Assembly: GCA_965153455.1 (NCBI GenBank)
Contig: OZ234494.1
Coordinates: forward strand, 9,424,001-9,488,000
Length of the DNA stretch: 64,000 nucleotides
From: Sphagnum compactum
Taxonomy: Eukaryota; Bryophyta; Sphagnopsida; Sphagnales
Reading direction: 5' to 3'
A model generated the notes under the pieces. The model was given only the letters and a program-made list of their open reading frames with translations, was not told where the DNA came from and did not search any database. Below, in pieces: positions 10,480-23,789 of this stretch; the first letter of the stretch is position 1, and every line of letters starts with the position of its first letter. A program made the position numbers and the translations under genes.

Positions 10480-12945
10480 GACAGACATAACAGCTTCTTA
10501 CTTGAAATGTGAAATGGGACCTTTCTTAGTAGTGGGGGCAAAGCATTCTTGTTGTTTGGTCTCTGAAAGTTTTTCAAGTTGAAAATGGTTTTTGGAGCTC
10601 ACGCCCAAAGGGAAAACATTGTTTCAGAAAGCATTATGCTTGCAACATCAGGAGGATTGTGATTCTTAAAAGAAATCCTCATATTTTCTAAAGACTTCGA
10701 TTCTTATTTGTAATTGTAGTTCTGAAAATTTCTATAAAAATGCCAGTTCTTTGCCAATTATTTCATGAAAATCATCAGGCTTTGTGACAGTGTTTAGGGT
10801 TTAATAGGGTTCAGGGTTTCTTTAATGCCAAAAACTTCAAAAAATCTGGAATTGGAGTTTCTTTGATTTCAAGGTTTTTCAAAAACTGGAGTTGGAGCTT
10901 TGTTTTTTTTTCCATTCAATTTTGTGATGTAGCTGAGTGGTGATCATCCCCCCAAAAGACCATTTAGCCAGTTCTGGCAATAAGAAAATATGACCGTCAA
11001 AACTACTTTTTTAGCATCCCTCTATATTTTTGGCTACTTGCTGGAACCTGGACTAGAATCTGGCAAATTTTATTTTCAAAATGGCAAATATAAATACATA
11101 TATATAATATTTTGTTTTCAAAATTTGGCCACTAAAAGACCCCCAAAAGCACTAAAGTTTTTGACATTTTGAAATTTTCATCCGTCATTTGGTGAAAATT
11201 CACCCCCTTTAAAATAAATAAAAAGGCCCAAGTAGGCCCAAGTAGGAGGGTTTTTTTCCCAATAATTTTCAAAAACCAGAACTAAGGGTATTAAGAGAAT
11301 CAAATGACCACCCGAAGTTGGTACATGTTCTTGATTTTGAAAGGAACCTTCTTCGGCTTTTGGTTTTAAATCATTTTTGTCTTAAAAAAAAAAACAACTC
11401 TATGATGCAGTTCTGAGAACAATTATTTGGGTTTTATAAAACTCTTGGTTTTTTTTTTCTTTTCTTTTTTTTTGGGAGACTTCTCAAAAATTTGGAGCTC
11501 AGTCCAATTTAAACATTGAGTTCCATTCCATTTACATTGCACCCAACTAAAATTTATAAAATTATTTGCAATAAAAAAATTTCCAACTAGCGCAAAGTAG
11601 TGTTCGAGAATTTTAAAATAAAAGAAAAAAATTGTGTATCAATTGTTTTTTTTATGACACATTAAAAACTAATAACTTGCATTTTTTTTATAAGAAAAAA
11701 AACAACAACAATTTGTTATTGCCCTTTTGGAAAAACTTGTGCCTATAGAGAACCTCGACCTTCATTGCAAAGGGGATAATAACAACTCGGATTAAATTGA
11801 ATTTCAGTTTCAACCCAATCGAAGATCATATCCAATCTTGTAACAAATTTTTTTTCTGAACCTCGGATCTGAAATATCCTAAAACCTGATCGAGAAACCA
11901 ATAAGAGAGAACTGACCTAATTTCCGTAAACTACCCAACACTCATAAACTACCTTTACAAATGGCCTTTATTCTCAGGACTTTGTTTTTTTTTAAATTTA
12001 AAGCAAATGAGGTGGCTGAGTTGCTACCAAGCTTTTGCATCATCTGTAGACCTTACCCTAAGGTCAGTTTCATCGTTAAATAATCCGCAAAATAGTGAAA
12101 CGAATTTTTTTTGGGGGGTGAAAATATGAAATTAACATATTGAAAATCATTATAATTATCATAGGTTGCACTCTAAATAATTTCATTATTTCTATGAAAA
12201 TATATCATAGTAGATTGTGGAAATAATAATAATAATTTCAAAATTAAACTAATTAATTTCTTGAATATATATATATTCGTTTTGTCAATGTGGAAACTGA
12301 CCCCAAGAGGTATGGTATCCATAAGCGAGATCTCCAAATTCAACCCAAATTTTTGCTCCACATTTGGATAGTATTGAACAATTCCGTGTGTCGAACGGTT
12401 TCTAAACTTTCAAACCTCCTTGAGCAATTTGACTCGGGTTTTCAACAATCCCAAAATCAAATCCTCCACTTTTTTTTAAATTATTGTGCATGTTACTCAA
12501 CATTCATTCAGAGTCTCCACTCTTTTGAATACTTTTTGGTCAATTGAAGTTTTTGGGCACTTAGAAGATGTCTCCTTTATGGACTCATTTTTTTTCTATC
12601 AATTTTTGTGTTGGGGGGGGGGGGAGTGGGGAGGAAGAAAAAGTAGCCCCAAAGATCAAAGGCCCCTTTTGTTCCACCTGAAAGGTCGGATAATAGCTAC
12701 TTACGATAATTAGCTCAAGAATGACACAAGGAGAGAGCCACAAGAAGAAGAAGCAAATTTGATGAGAGTCCATATTCTTTGCACACGGAAGGGATAATTG
12801 GGCCTATCCTTTTACCTATGACACTCACCTTTTTCTTTCCCTTTCAATGTGGGGGTTGAAGTGAACCGTTTCCTTATGGTGTAAAACTCGCCAAACTCTC
12901 TTAGGTAGGGGTGAAATCCATAATAAAGGAAAAAAAAGGAAAGAA
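10480..12945. other. Gene-free AT-rich stretch
   Basis: Low-complexity poly-A/T-rich DNA. A degenerate copy of the AGCCA...TGGC repeat lies near 10930-10985 and a G12 run at 12613-12624. Short frames (10990-11172, 12290-12547, 12486-12713) show no domain. The first few hundred bases may be lipase 3' untranslated sequence. Confidence 0.5.
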
Positions 12946-12951
12946 AAAAGT

Positions 12952-13490
12952 GTAGGTTTTAAGGCTTAGGGTGAGGGCCATTCCCAAAATAAGGGTCCTA
13001 GACATTTTGGGAATGTCCCTCCCCCCAATGGGTTAGGAAAGAAGAAAGCGTAGGTTTTAAGCCTTAGGGTGGAAGCCATTCCCAAAATAAGGGTCCTAGA
13101 CATTTTGGGGATGTGCCTCCTCCCCATGGGTTTGGAACGAAGAAAGTGTAAGTTTTAAGGCTTACGGTGGGCACATTCCAAAAATAATGGGCCTAGACGG
13201 TTTCGGATTGTACCTCACCCCATGGGGATTATAGGTAGTAAAGCACATGGCTAAGGTAAAAAATATCATGAACCTAAACATATGTAGAGCATGAGGTGGA
13301 GGAGGAGGAGGAGGAGGGTTCTTATAACAATTCTTGAAGAGTGGGGACGGACCTTACACTTGGGATAGGCATAAGATCCCTCGCATTTTTAAGAGTAGAC
13401 ACAATATTCGGCCACTTTGCTAAGAGGGATATTTCAAAGGTATAAGGTGCCCTCCCCAAAATACACTTAAATTTCTCCCAAGTACTCTAC
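12952..13490. repeat. 98-bp tandem triplet in a dispersed repeat
   Basis: Three units begin GTAGGTTTTAAGGCTTAGG or a close variant at 12952, 13050 and 13148, an exact 98-bp period; the third is more diverged. The sequence continues to about 13490 and matches the element in the lipase intron (8380-8830). A GGA/GAG microsatellite lies at 13297-13318. Confidence 0.8.
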
Positions 13491-13499
13491 AAAAGGACT

Positions 13500-16400
13500 T
13501 GAAATTTGTTGCTTGAAGCTTGAAAGTCAAGCTTCAAAATTGTTGATGTGGGTTGTAATCATGTTGTTGGTGATCTCAGTTTGCACATGTTGCTTCAACT
13601 TCCATCTGAATTCCACCCAATTCCCCATCTACTTTCATTGCAAGTTGCTCTCTCACCTTCCACTTACTTGATTTCAACCCAATTTGCCTTACTTTGCAGG
13701 TTGCTTTTGGTGGCTCTTTTTTTCTTTTGCTTGTTGCAACCTTAAAAAGGTGCAAAACTAATGGGATACAACAAATTGAACAAGGAAATTTGAGGATCTA
13801 AAATTCAATAATGAGAACACTTAGAAAAGTGTGAAGTGTGAACCCCACCCTCAAAAAGGACTAGGTCAATATATATACATACATATATATGTAGTCATGT
13901 GATTTGGATTTTGTTGGTGAAGGAAAGGCATGCATGTGTTTGTGAGAGTCAATCGAATAAAAGTTGAGTTCTCAAACAAGGGAAGTAAAAAGCATCACAC
14001 AAAGCCTCATGTGCTCCATGTATGGGCCTTATAATTTATCCTATAGGTGCATTGAAAAAGGCGAAAGCTCAATTGAATGCATATGGAATAATGGTGACCA
14101 ATCCAAAGAGTTTAATACAACGAAAGAAAAATGACAAATGGAACTAGTTTGGGGGGGGTGTTGAATTTTTTGCCACTCGTCAACAACAACAATAATTCAA
14201 TGTGACTCATACAAAGGATTCTTCTGAAAAAAATTGCACCAAAGCCCCCATATTTTAAGGAATTTTTTCCTGAAATTGCCGTGTGTAGGCTCTTAAAATT
14301 TGGACTTGGATGAAAGGACTCGGATGAAAGGAATAGTGAAAATTGGGGAAAAATAGTTTGACAACCCATTCATTAAAGCCATCATGTGGGAAGTAAGGAA
14401 TTTTATTTATTTATAAATGTAAACGAGATGGAGATGTCAAGACTTATTTGGTAGGATGATAAAATTTCTTTTAAAAAGTCCAAATTTTGTAATACATTTA
14501 AAATCTGAATTGGGGGTTCAAATTAGACTCAATTCTTCTTTTGTTTGTTCTATGCAAGTGAGGAGTTTAGAGCTCAAAAGAAAGCAATAGGTATGCTCTT
14601 GGTGTGTCATGGATTTTTATTGTTACGTAACCCCTAGACACCCAATATGCCAAATTTGGGATTTTTTTTTGGGGAAATTTTAAATGGATATGGGCAATGA
14701 AAAATTAAATAAATTTTCAATGTTTTGTGAGGATTTTGCATGCAAATTCACATGGATGCAAATTCATTTGGGTGAGGTGTTGATGAAATGAGTGCATGCA
14801 TTGGGCCTTTAGCTAGTGAACCTAGTTACCTACACTTGAGACCGAGTGCATCAATTAAGGTGGTGGGAATCGTGAGAAGGGAGTGGGGTTAATTCTGGAA
14901 ATTCATTTTTCAACTACTACTTGCCATATCTAGCTTGGTTAGGCACAAATTAATTATTTTTTAAATTGCTGAAAATTCTGAAAAACCCTCAAGCACACTA
15001 GCTTCATTATTTATTTAGTATAGTGCGTGATTGTAGAATATTATTATTTTTACTGCTGAAAATAAATGAATTTATTATTATTATTATTATTATTAGTAGG
15101 CACTTTGTTGCTGAACCAGCCCATTTTCAAGCATCCTTGCATTCATGAGGTCTATCTTACTTGAAGAATCATATTTTGGCTTGAATTTTTTTAATCGGTA
15201 CCTAACTTGTCATTGTGAGTGCCATCTTAGGTTGCATGCATTAATGTTATGTTGAAAGCCTTTTTTTATATTTTGGATGAAACGTCAAATCCACCTTTTG
15301 TCAACATTTGTTGAGTCTTGTATGAGCATTCTAGCTTTTATATCTCCTCATTGATTTTGGTTGAAATATGTTACAAAGATTGTCGTGTGTAAACTTTGAA
15401 TCCAATGGTTGGATTTGTAATTTTATCAATGAATGAGTAGATTGGACCATATTTTTAATTAAGATTTCAAATAAAAATAAAATGGTTGAAAAATGGGTTT
15501 AGATTTTTAATGGCCATTAAACTTGATGTTAAGGAACATATATTTGAAATGTGTGAAGTTTTGTTGTGTGTTCATACCAAGGAAGCTTGGTAGGTGCATT
15601 AACGTAAGTAGGTATCATTCAAAGGCATTCTATATAGGTTCGGGTGATTCATATTAATTAGTTGGGAGGTGCCTTCCAAGTTATGAATTTTATTTTACAA
15701 TGAACCTTTTTTATTGACCCATTACATAATTTGTTTGAAACTTTGGCAATTCCCCCACCATAGAAGATTTCATTCCAAACATACAAACACCTCTCAATAT
15801 TTGCTCATCAATATAGCTTCTCATAGGACAATGTTGGGCAAAGCATATGGAACAACTTGAAGTGCTATTGGGAACATGTTGGGGAACACATTAGGAATTT
15901 TGTGAAAATAGAGTGGGAAACTTGAGGAACATTTTGGGGACTTATAGGAACATAGTGTGAACTTTGTGGAAACACATTGGGAACAACAAAATTCAAAAAA
16001 TCCAACAATTCTCACCCTCCTCAAAAGAAAAAAAAAGGTCTATCGGGTACAATTTGCAATTCTTCATTGGTTAAGGAAAAAAAATATTCCCAACTAGGTT
16101 CATCACCTATTTTAGCCTAGGATAATAATAGCACAACATGAATTGTGGGGACATAGGTGAACTTGTGTGAACTTTCCTCTTTGCCTTTCACTATGCATCG
16201 ATTGATAATGTTATGAGTTGTCACACACCATGATATAACTATTTGCAAAAGAATATAAGCTTAAAGTTAATAAAAGGATCATCTAGTGGGCAATGTAAAA
16301 ATATATTATAATTAATCCATTTTAAAATAATGTTATTGTGCTCCATTGCATTTATTACGCATACAAAACCAATGTTTATAGGTGTTATTTTCATGTGTGT

Positions 16401-18535
16401 GAAATCAAATGTTTGTGTTTTACAATATAAACACATGCAAGGGTTTGTTTCAACAAAAATCCATGATTAGAATGTGATTTATTTTAATGATTTTTGCATT
16501 TTGTGTCGAAAAGTTATATCTTAAAGCTAATGTAATTTTTCTTTCTTTAAGTAATATTTCACATTGAGATTTATAATATAGTGTTACACCTTCCATCAAC
16601 TTAAATGATAATTGTTTCCATGCAACAACTAATGTTAATGAAATATTGATATCAGTGTTAGGACAATGTTGTTTAAAAGAGGATATCATTTTTTATAACA
16701 TAGACTTTGGAAAAAAAAATGACAATGTTATGTATCAATATCATGAGGGTCCTTTATTTCAATTTTTGTTTAACTACTTGAATCCTTTGCTCCGTTCTCA
16801 AAAACCATGTTCCCTACTCAAATTTCCTCCTTACAAATATTTCTTACTCATAAACAAGGACCTTTGCCAATTCTTTTTTTCTCTTGTATTTTCTCTCTTT
16901 TTCACCAATTTGTAAAAAGTTCAAGCTTTATTAAAAACAATTGCCTTTGGTCTTATTGTTCTTGCAATTGTGTGTCAAGATGGTTTCCTACTATTGTTGA
17001 AGATGTGATGGAGTTTTTTAACATCATAGATTCTCCAGAACCTATGGAAAAATGAAACAATTTGAAAAGAAATAAGAAAATTTTACCCAATTTTGAATTT
17101 TGAGTACTTGAAACCACATAAACAAATGATCCAAACAAAGAATTTCAAATTTTCAAACAAAAATATAGGTCTCACCTTATCCAATGTAATTGTGAAAAAA
17201 AAATTATATTATGGTACATGTTTATAAGCAATGTGAAATTTCTTTCAAAATTTTACTTTTACTCTTCACTAAACACCCACAATAAAATGATGAAGAGATT
17301 AGTTTAGTAAGAAAGAAAAGGAAAGGAAAGAAGGTTGTTATAACCCAAAATTTAGAATCAATTCTGAAGATCCAAGTTAAGTAACCTTGTTCAACCACCT
17401 AAAAGCATGGCAAAACTTTTGATCCTTCAAAATCTTGGGCCAAGAAAAATGAAATGTGGTTAATTTGAAGGTGGATGTTCAAAACCAATATTAAACATTA
17501 ATAATGACTAAATCTAAACAACTATAAAAAATTATTATGAATGTTGATCGTTCAACACACATTAATAACACCCAACTAAGTCCTTGATAGTTACTTTCAA
17601 ATGAATGGTAATGTTGGGGAAGAAAACCAACACAAAAGTTAATAAAATAAATTTATGTTGGCTTATAACTATATTGCAACTACTCAAATAATAATTTTAA
17701 ATATTTTACATGAAAAAAAAAAACAACTATTTTTACTAAGGAAATAACATTGTCTTATAACATGATTACTTTCATTAGTTCCAACATTATTGTCATGCCA
17801 ACGAATTGTGTGGCATTGTTTGCTTAAATGGAATGATCGTAACAATTAAGGGGTGATAATTTTACCCTACAAAATTATTACCATGGCAACGATTTCTACA
17901 AACTAAAAAATTGATATAAATGCATTCCATGAAGGCATTCAAGTCCCAATTACTAATTACCATCATTTTTTTCCCGTTTTGTATATTGCCACATTTTGCC
18001 ATCATTCCACAACAAAAAAAAGAAAAAGAAACCTCAAAAATCTAGATAGAGGAAAAAAATCAAGTTGTTTTATTATGCTTTCATGGCCAAAAGGTACATC
18101 AAAGGGATTTTGTCGTCCCCTTTTTTTTACAATCCAATAGTTAAGAAACTAAAAACATATACTAAGCATTCCCAATTTACCAAGATGAAAATACAAGGGA
18201 ATGAAAATGAAAAAAAAAAGACAAAGAGGATAAAGAAAGAAACAAATAAAGAGGGAAAATGTGTTGAGAGAAAAGGAGATAACATATATGTGAAAAAAAT
18301 GAAAAAAAAATCTAAAAGCCAAAAAGATTTAGGGCCCTCCCTTCCCCTAAATCTTTCCTCCTAAACATGCCTAAAAAAGAATACCACTTAAATTCCAATA
18401 AATTAGTTAATTTTTGAAAATCACCTCTTAGTTCACTCCTACTTTCTAAGCAATTAAGTAGTCAATTATTGCCTTATAGAAGGGTTGATTTCTAATCCTT
18501 AGAAGTTAACTAAATTAGTGGGGATCATTTTCAAA
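13500..18535. other. Gene-free AT-rich stretch
   Basis: No frame with recognisable motifs. The stretch includes AT-dinucleotide patches near 13868-13892, a TTA microsatellite at 15074-15096, and a loosely repeated ggaacat-ttgggaac pattern at 15860-15985. I see no gene, and no transposon coding sequence I can name. Confidence 0.5.
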
Positions 18536-18538
18536 AGT

Positions 18539-18692
18539 CACTACTACAAAATGTGGGTGCAGTTCACTAGTCCCCACTCACTAGCCTAGTGAATTCACTA
18601 CTTCTTCACTCGTCCCCATTCACTACAACCAGTGAATTCATTCAAAATCTAGTGAAATCACTTGGCGTATAGGGACACCTTTTGTTGTAGTG
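18539..18692. mobile_element. CACTA-type MITE, 154 bp, with AGT target duplication
   Basis: The left end CACTACTACAAAATGTG pairs with the right end, whose reverse complement is CACTACAACAAAAGGTG (15 of 17 identical). The element starts CACTA and ends TAGTG. It is flanked on both sides by AGT (18536-18538 and 18693-18695), the 3-bp target duplication expected for the CACTA (En/Spm) superfamily. The interior is made of short repeats of cactag/cactac and tccccattcac. There is no coding capacity, so movement would need an autonomous relative. A diverged copy lies at 47535-47645. Confidence 0.85.
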
Positions 18693-18699
18693 AGTGAAG

Positions 18700-19735
18700 A
18701 CACTAAGAAATATATTATCGATAATAAAAATATTGGGTTGCCCTTCTAATTAAATAAACCTTTTAGGTGAAGGTAAAACTTAACCCTAGGCTAATAATCA
18801 TCTCATTATTGTTCATTACCTAGTTTTTATTTATCAATTACATGTAATTTATGTTTTTAGTAGGTTTATTTTGTTTTGGATAACACGTCTTTTAAATTTT
18901 TTTTATTTTTGGATTTCCTAATTAATTCCTAGTCATCACATGGCCATTTATAATTGTCTAAATATCTTCAAGTTAATTAATATTTCCCATCTATTTTGAA
19001 CATGTAAAATAGATGTTCAAAATTGGTTTCATTTTTAATCTTCAACATGTGAAACAAATATCACCAAGTAAACATGTTATGAATAAAATTAACATGTAAG
19101 TTTGATTTATGTAATGATTCCTTAATTTTTTTTCAAAATCCCAAATGCATTTTCAACAATGAATTGATGTTTGTGTTTCTTATTGAAACAAATTCCAAAA
19201 TTGTGTGAGTTCTTTATTTTTGAAAAGACGTCATAATATAACTGATAAATGGGCAACCTTTGTGTTACATCCCTAGCTTTGGACTCTTGACCAAAATTAA
19301 AACATGAAAAATTGATTTAAAAAGTTTCAAGATTCAAACACACTTTTACAAGTGTGGGAAAATGCAAGGAAATGAATTTTAAAACTCCCAAATTGAAAAC
19401 ATGAGTTCATAAAATGAAGCAAACAAAGCTATGGTGCAAAATTGTATTTTCAAATTGGTGTTGAATGGATTGAAAATAATGAAAGGTCCTACTTTTATTA
19501 TACCATTTTGGGAATTTAACTCAAATAGGTTTTCACATTAGTTTTCACATGCACACCATCCGAGGAACATTTTTGATTAATAAACCTTCTTACATGATTA
19601 ATAAACTATAAGTTATAGATGAAAAGTGGACAATGATGGATCAAGTTCATCCATTGAATGAAAAATTAAATATTCATGGAACACATTTTGGTTTTGCATT
19701 CCATTACAAAATTGAAAATTAAGAAAGTTTTTACC
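18700..19735. other. Gene-free AT-rich stretch
   Basis: No recognisable coding sequence. It lies between the MITE and the PIF/Harbinger remnant and may include the latter's untranslated 3' side. Confidence 0.4.
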
Positions 19736-19739
19736 CTTG

Positions 19740-20385
19740 ACACCATTTGGCAAACCTAAGTGTCATAACCTTGTCATTTAACAAGTAAAGTGCAATCCTT
19801 GCAACTATTATTGAATCAATCAAATCACCATATTGTGCATGTCTATACAAGACATATCTACCCAATACTTTATAATCATTCATGTTGCTTGGCAAACCTA
19901 CACAAACATCAAAAAAATTTGTTGCACAATTTACAATAAATTAAATTATTATGAAACACCCACCAACTTGTGATAAAACTTATATTATTGTGCAAAATGA
20001 AAAAAAGGTCTAGAAATGGGGATATGGGTGCTATCAAATTGCACATGGTACATTCTGCAAACCACACCATTGTTTAAATTCTTCCATCATGGACATTATA
20101 TTTGGTCCTACCATGCAAGAAATCAACTTTTCAAATGTAATGTTAATAACACCAACAAATTCATGATGCACCAAGGAGACAATAAACTTCCCTATTATAA
20201 AAAGCTTGTTACAAACAAGGAAATTGACATTGTGTGCAAGCTTGTAAATAACACGAAACACCTTAATCTTGACGTGGATTGATTTTTTATACATGATGTC
20301 AAGTTCCACAAGTATTGTCTCAATGTGCTAGTTATATCGAGAAGAGAGTAGACTTTGACATTTAGAAGTTTTCCACCCACTAATC
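19740..20385 (-). pseudogene. PIF/Harbinger transposase pseudogene
   Basis: Minus-strand frames follow a Harbinger nuclease (DDE_Tnp_4). The longest piece, 20034-20309, reads VIYKLAHNVNFLVCNKLFIIG, VSLVHHEFVGVINITFEKLIS and MMEEFKQWCGLQNVPCAI. A one-base shift then continues DSTHIPISRPFFHFAQ, where the first catalytic Asp sits in the DGTHIPI position. After a further stop comes FFDVCVGLPSNMNDYKVLGR, then YVLYRHAQYGDLI, matching the family's second catalytic Asp region. At least three frame breaks make it inactive. No terminal inverted repeats or target duplication were located. The family call rests on several conserved blocks in the right order. Confidence 0.85.
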
Positions 20386-20389
20386 ATCT

Positions 20390-22570
20390 TCATATTTGGT
20401 AAATGGAATTTGAAAAAACCATGTAGGTTTTTTGTATTCACCCAATGGCCTAGATCAAAACATGCTAGCAATCAAATGTATATCGTGAAGAATAATTATG
20501 TTGAGGAGAACTTGGGTGCTTCCTTTAATAACATTAAAATTCAACATGTAAAATTAAGGTCCAAAAAAAGTGGATGAACAAGGGAATTGAAGAGATGATC
20601 AACAATTTGAAATAGTAATATGCACCCCATGATCAAGATCATTTTGTTTTGGAGCTCATCCATGGTGTGTAACTTGGTCAAATTAAAAACAAAATAATAG
20701 TAAAAAAATTAGTGCAACTACAACAATAGAATTGTAACATTTGAGAGTAGAAAGTAAGAACTTGTAGCAAATTTAAATAAAATTATGTGAACAAAAAGAA
20801 AACATAACCATGTTAACAAAACCTATAGATGCACAAAAAGGAAAAATGAGACAAAATTCTAATCAAAAAATGCAATTACAACCATAAAATATAACAATTG
20901 ACATAAAACATAAATTGGAGGTGCAACAACCTTAAGACCGGAAAAATCTATAGTAATAGAAAATTGAAACAACATTTACCAACTTCACATATGACTGCAA
21001 CAACAAAAAAACAAAACAACAACATTATAGCACAATTCACAAATGAAAAAAACGTGAACAATTTCATTTGCAATTATAAACAACAAAATACAAACACAAG
21101 CATTAATAAAAACCTTAGTTGTAACCAAAACAACAACAAAACAAAACACAATAGAATACAACAAAATTGAACAAAAGAACAAAATGTTGTGTTTGTAATT
21201 AGGTGTCAAATGTCAATGTGAAATGTAGAAGATAGACATGCATAAATAAACAATCTCAACATTGAAGAAAAATAAGAAAGGACATGATAAGCATAAACTA
21301 AAAACAAAAAAAACTTTGTGTTTGAAATTAGGTGTTGAAGATGAATGTCGATGTGCAACATAGAAAAATGACACATAAATAAGCAATACCAACATCAAAG
21401 AAGAAAAATGAAAGAACACCAAAACATAAAAATTGACAAAAAAAATAAAATTAATAATAAAAGAATCACGTGTTGAAACAAAATAATATTTGGAATCAAA
21501 CATTGATGACAATGAACAATGATGTGCAACATAGAATACAAACAAGTGAGAACATACAACATTGGCACCATCATGACTATGAAAATAAAATAACATTAAG
21601 AAAAAACCTAAAACAACCAAAGAGCAAAAGAAATCGAGAGCAACTAGAGAGCAAATTAAGAACAACCACAAAACAAATTGAAAAATGAAAACAAGTTGAA
21701 ACATGATATACATTTGCTAATGAAGAACTATGAGGATGAAATTAATATCACAAATGTCCAAAAACAAAAGGAATTAGCAAAAACTTTGTGCATTGCAAAA
21801 CAAAAGAAGAATGTGAATATTTGGAAAGGTCAAAAAAGGTGATGACCTACAAGCATCTTGCAAAAAAACATTTTTGCAATGCAAATGATGATTAGAAATT
21901 GTTAACTAATTAGCATAGATGAAGTTGTTAGTATTAGTTTCCATCCCATGTACGAATGACCATGCAAAATATTACATATTATCCATCATGGTTGATGTTA
22001 GGTGACATACATGTGACATGTGACATTTGTGAAATGCTAACTTGGCATTCATGAACTTAACATTAAACCCCGAACATCAAGTGTGAAGTCAACATAACGA
22101 TGACCATATCGTTATGAAGATAGTAAATTGTTTCCAATCACAAGGGTGTTGCTTACTTCACCACCATGGAAAGGTGACAAAAATATGAACAAGCTAGAAC
22201 ACATGCTTCAACATTTGCCCAAAAAAAGAGACTAAGGCTCTATGCACTCCATGTATTATATACAACATGGGATCCCACAAGAAACATACAAACTTATTAA
22301 TCTACTTATTAATAAACAATAGTGTATTAGTTTATTAGTTCTTCCTTGTATACCCCATGACTAGCCTAAATGGGGTCATGTGTTTTATTGGGGATGCTTA
22401 GGGAACTTTTAGTTCTCTTTTGGATGTAAGACAAGAAGTCAAAGTGGGCTAATGGGTATCGCAGGGAAGAAATGCAGAACCTGGCCAATGGCTCATAAGC
22501 TGCTTGTCCTATGCAGATTCCCCCCATATGAGCCCAAGGTCAGCTCTCACAACCAACACTAGTTGCTATG
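20390..22570. repeat. A-rich stretch with degenerate ~129-bp repeats
   Basis: No host gene is seen. Between about 21190 and 21560 a diverged tandem unit recurs: gtttgtaattaggtgt at 21191 and gtttgaaattaggtgt at 21320, each followed by (a/c)aatgtg-aa-a-tagaa and an A-rich tail, plus a weaker third copy. The strand is so A-rich that long minus-strand frames (for example 21213-21713, Phe/Val/Leu-rich) are open by composition rather than selection. Confidence 0.45.
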
Positions 22571-22619
22571 TCAGACTGCCAACACTTGTTGTTAGAAGCA
22601 CGATAGTTATATTATGTTA

Positions 22620-22960
22620 TATTATGTGTGCACCGTGGTCAAATAGCACAAAACTATTTCTATGTGTAATATTCGCTTGACAAATTATTTTCTATGTAAC
22701 CATTACTAAGAGTGTGTTTACGGTGGTCATATAACACAAACTTCCTATCTCTTCCACCACCACTAAGAGTGTGTTTATGGCGGTCATATAACACAAACTT
22801 CCTATCTCTTCCACCACCACTAAGAGTGTGTTTATGGTGGTCACATAACACAAACTACCTTTCTCTTTCACCACTAGCCTACTAAGAGTGTTGTTCGGGG
22901 TGGTCATATAGCACAAACATGATTTTGTTGCTATGTGGAACCACTATCTAGTATTGGTGG
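22620..22960. repeat. 57-bp minisatellite
   Basis: ACTAAGAGTGTGTTTA recurs at 22705, 22762 and 22819 (period 57) and in diverged form at 22881. Degenerate flanking copies start near 22626 and follow 22900. The unit is 19 codons long, and the minus strand stays open across units with a repeated GGGRDRKFVLYD-HKHTLS peptide. I take the open frame as a by-product of a repeat length divisible by three. Confidence 0.8.
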
Positions 22961-22969
22961 GTTGCTTCT

Positions 22970-23700
22970 AAACAATATACATCCCAGTTAAAAGTATATC
23001 ATTTCCTAGGTTAAATGTAGGTAAGAGGCCTAACCCAAGGTCAGGCCAAGGTGACCCAGCACCGACAACTGCGGGTACCTTCATCACCTTGATGAGTGAG
23101 AAGCCCCCCCCACCTTAGAGAGACTATATTTATTTGATCCAAGAAATTGTTAAATTTGAACTTGGAGACTCTGATTCAGTCTGAGGAATAGTTAGGATGA
23201 GGTATTTATAATATTGAAAAACTACTTAAATATTAGGGTTTTTAGTTTTAACCGTGATTAATGTGTAGGTGTTGGGTCACCCTTGCCTAGGGTGAATTGG
23301 CACCTCAATACCTTTCACTACCACTTCCACCCCTTATACCAAGTTAAAAGAACAAGAATCCCCAAAATATTTTGGGTTGCTTATAAACAATATATATGTA
23401 CACATCCTTAGAAAAAAATAAGGTCTTCAAATCCAAATTCAACATTTCCCAACTTAAATATGGCCTTTTAAGAGACCTACTTAAGAAAGTGAGGTACTAA
23501 AGTAGGTGTCGGTTCATGATGGCCCATATTTATATGGTGTAATCTATCTCGACAACAATATAGGTACCTTTGTTTCAAACACTTTGAACTATTTTTAATG
23601 ATAAGGCGAAGCTCTATTTAGTATTTTCCTTCAAAGAGGACCATAGATAAAAAATTTTACTTAGAAGAAATAAATTTATTAATTATTTTCGGATTAAAAA
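22970..23700. other. No gene seen
   Basis: No recognisable coding sequence. Short blocks such as aggtgacccagcacc (about 23049) and gtgttgggtcacccttg (about 23268) are loosely inverted relative to each other, but no element ends could be defined. Confidence 0.35.
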
Positions 23701-23789
23701 ATAATTTAATTTATGCTGAAGCTGCCAAGGTACTATGATAAGTAGCCAAAAAAAGGAGAAAGAAAAGTAATGCAAATTTCACATCATGC

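Noticed and set aside
21213-21713. 166-codon minus-strand frame with transmembrane-like composition
   Set aside because: It is the complement of A-rich repeats; Phe/Leu/Val richness follows from composition, and repeat units are visible in the DNA.
22660-22916. Repeated peptide frame on the minus strand, possibly a repeat protein or CRISPR-like array
   Set aside because: A 57-bp unit keeps any frame open, there are no unique spacers, and flanking copies decay with stops. It is a minisatellite.
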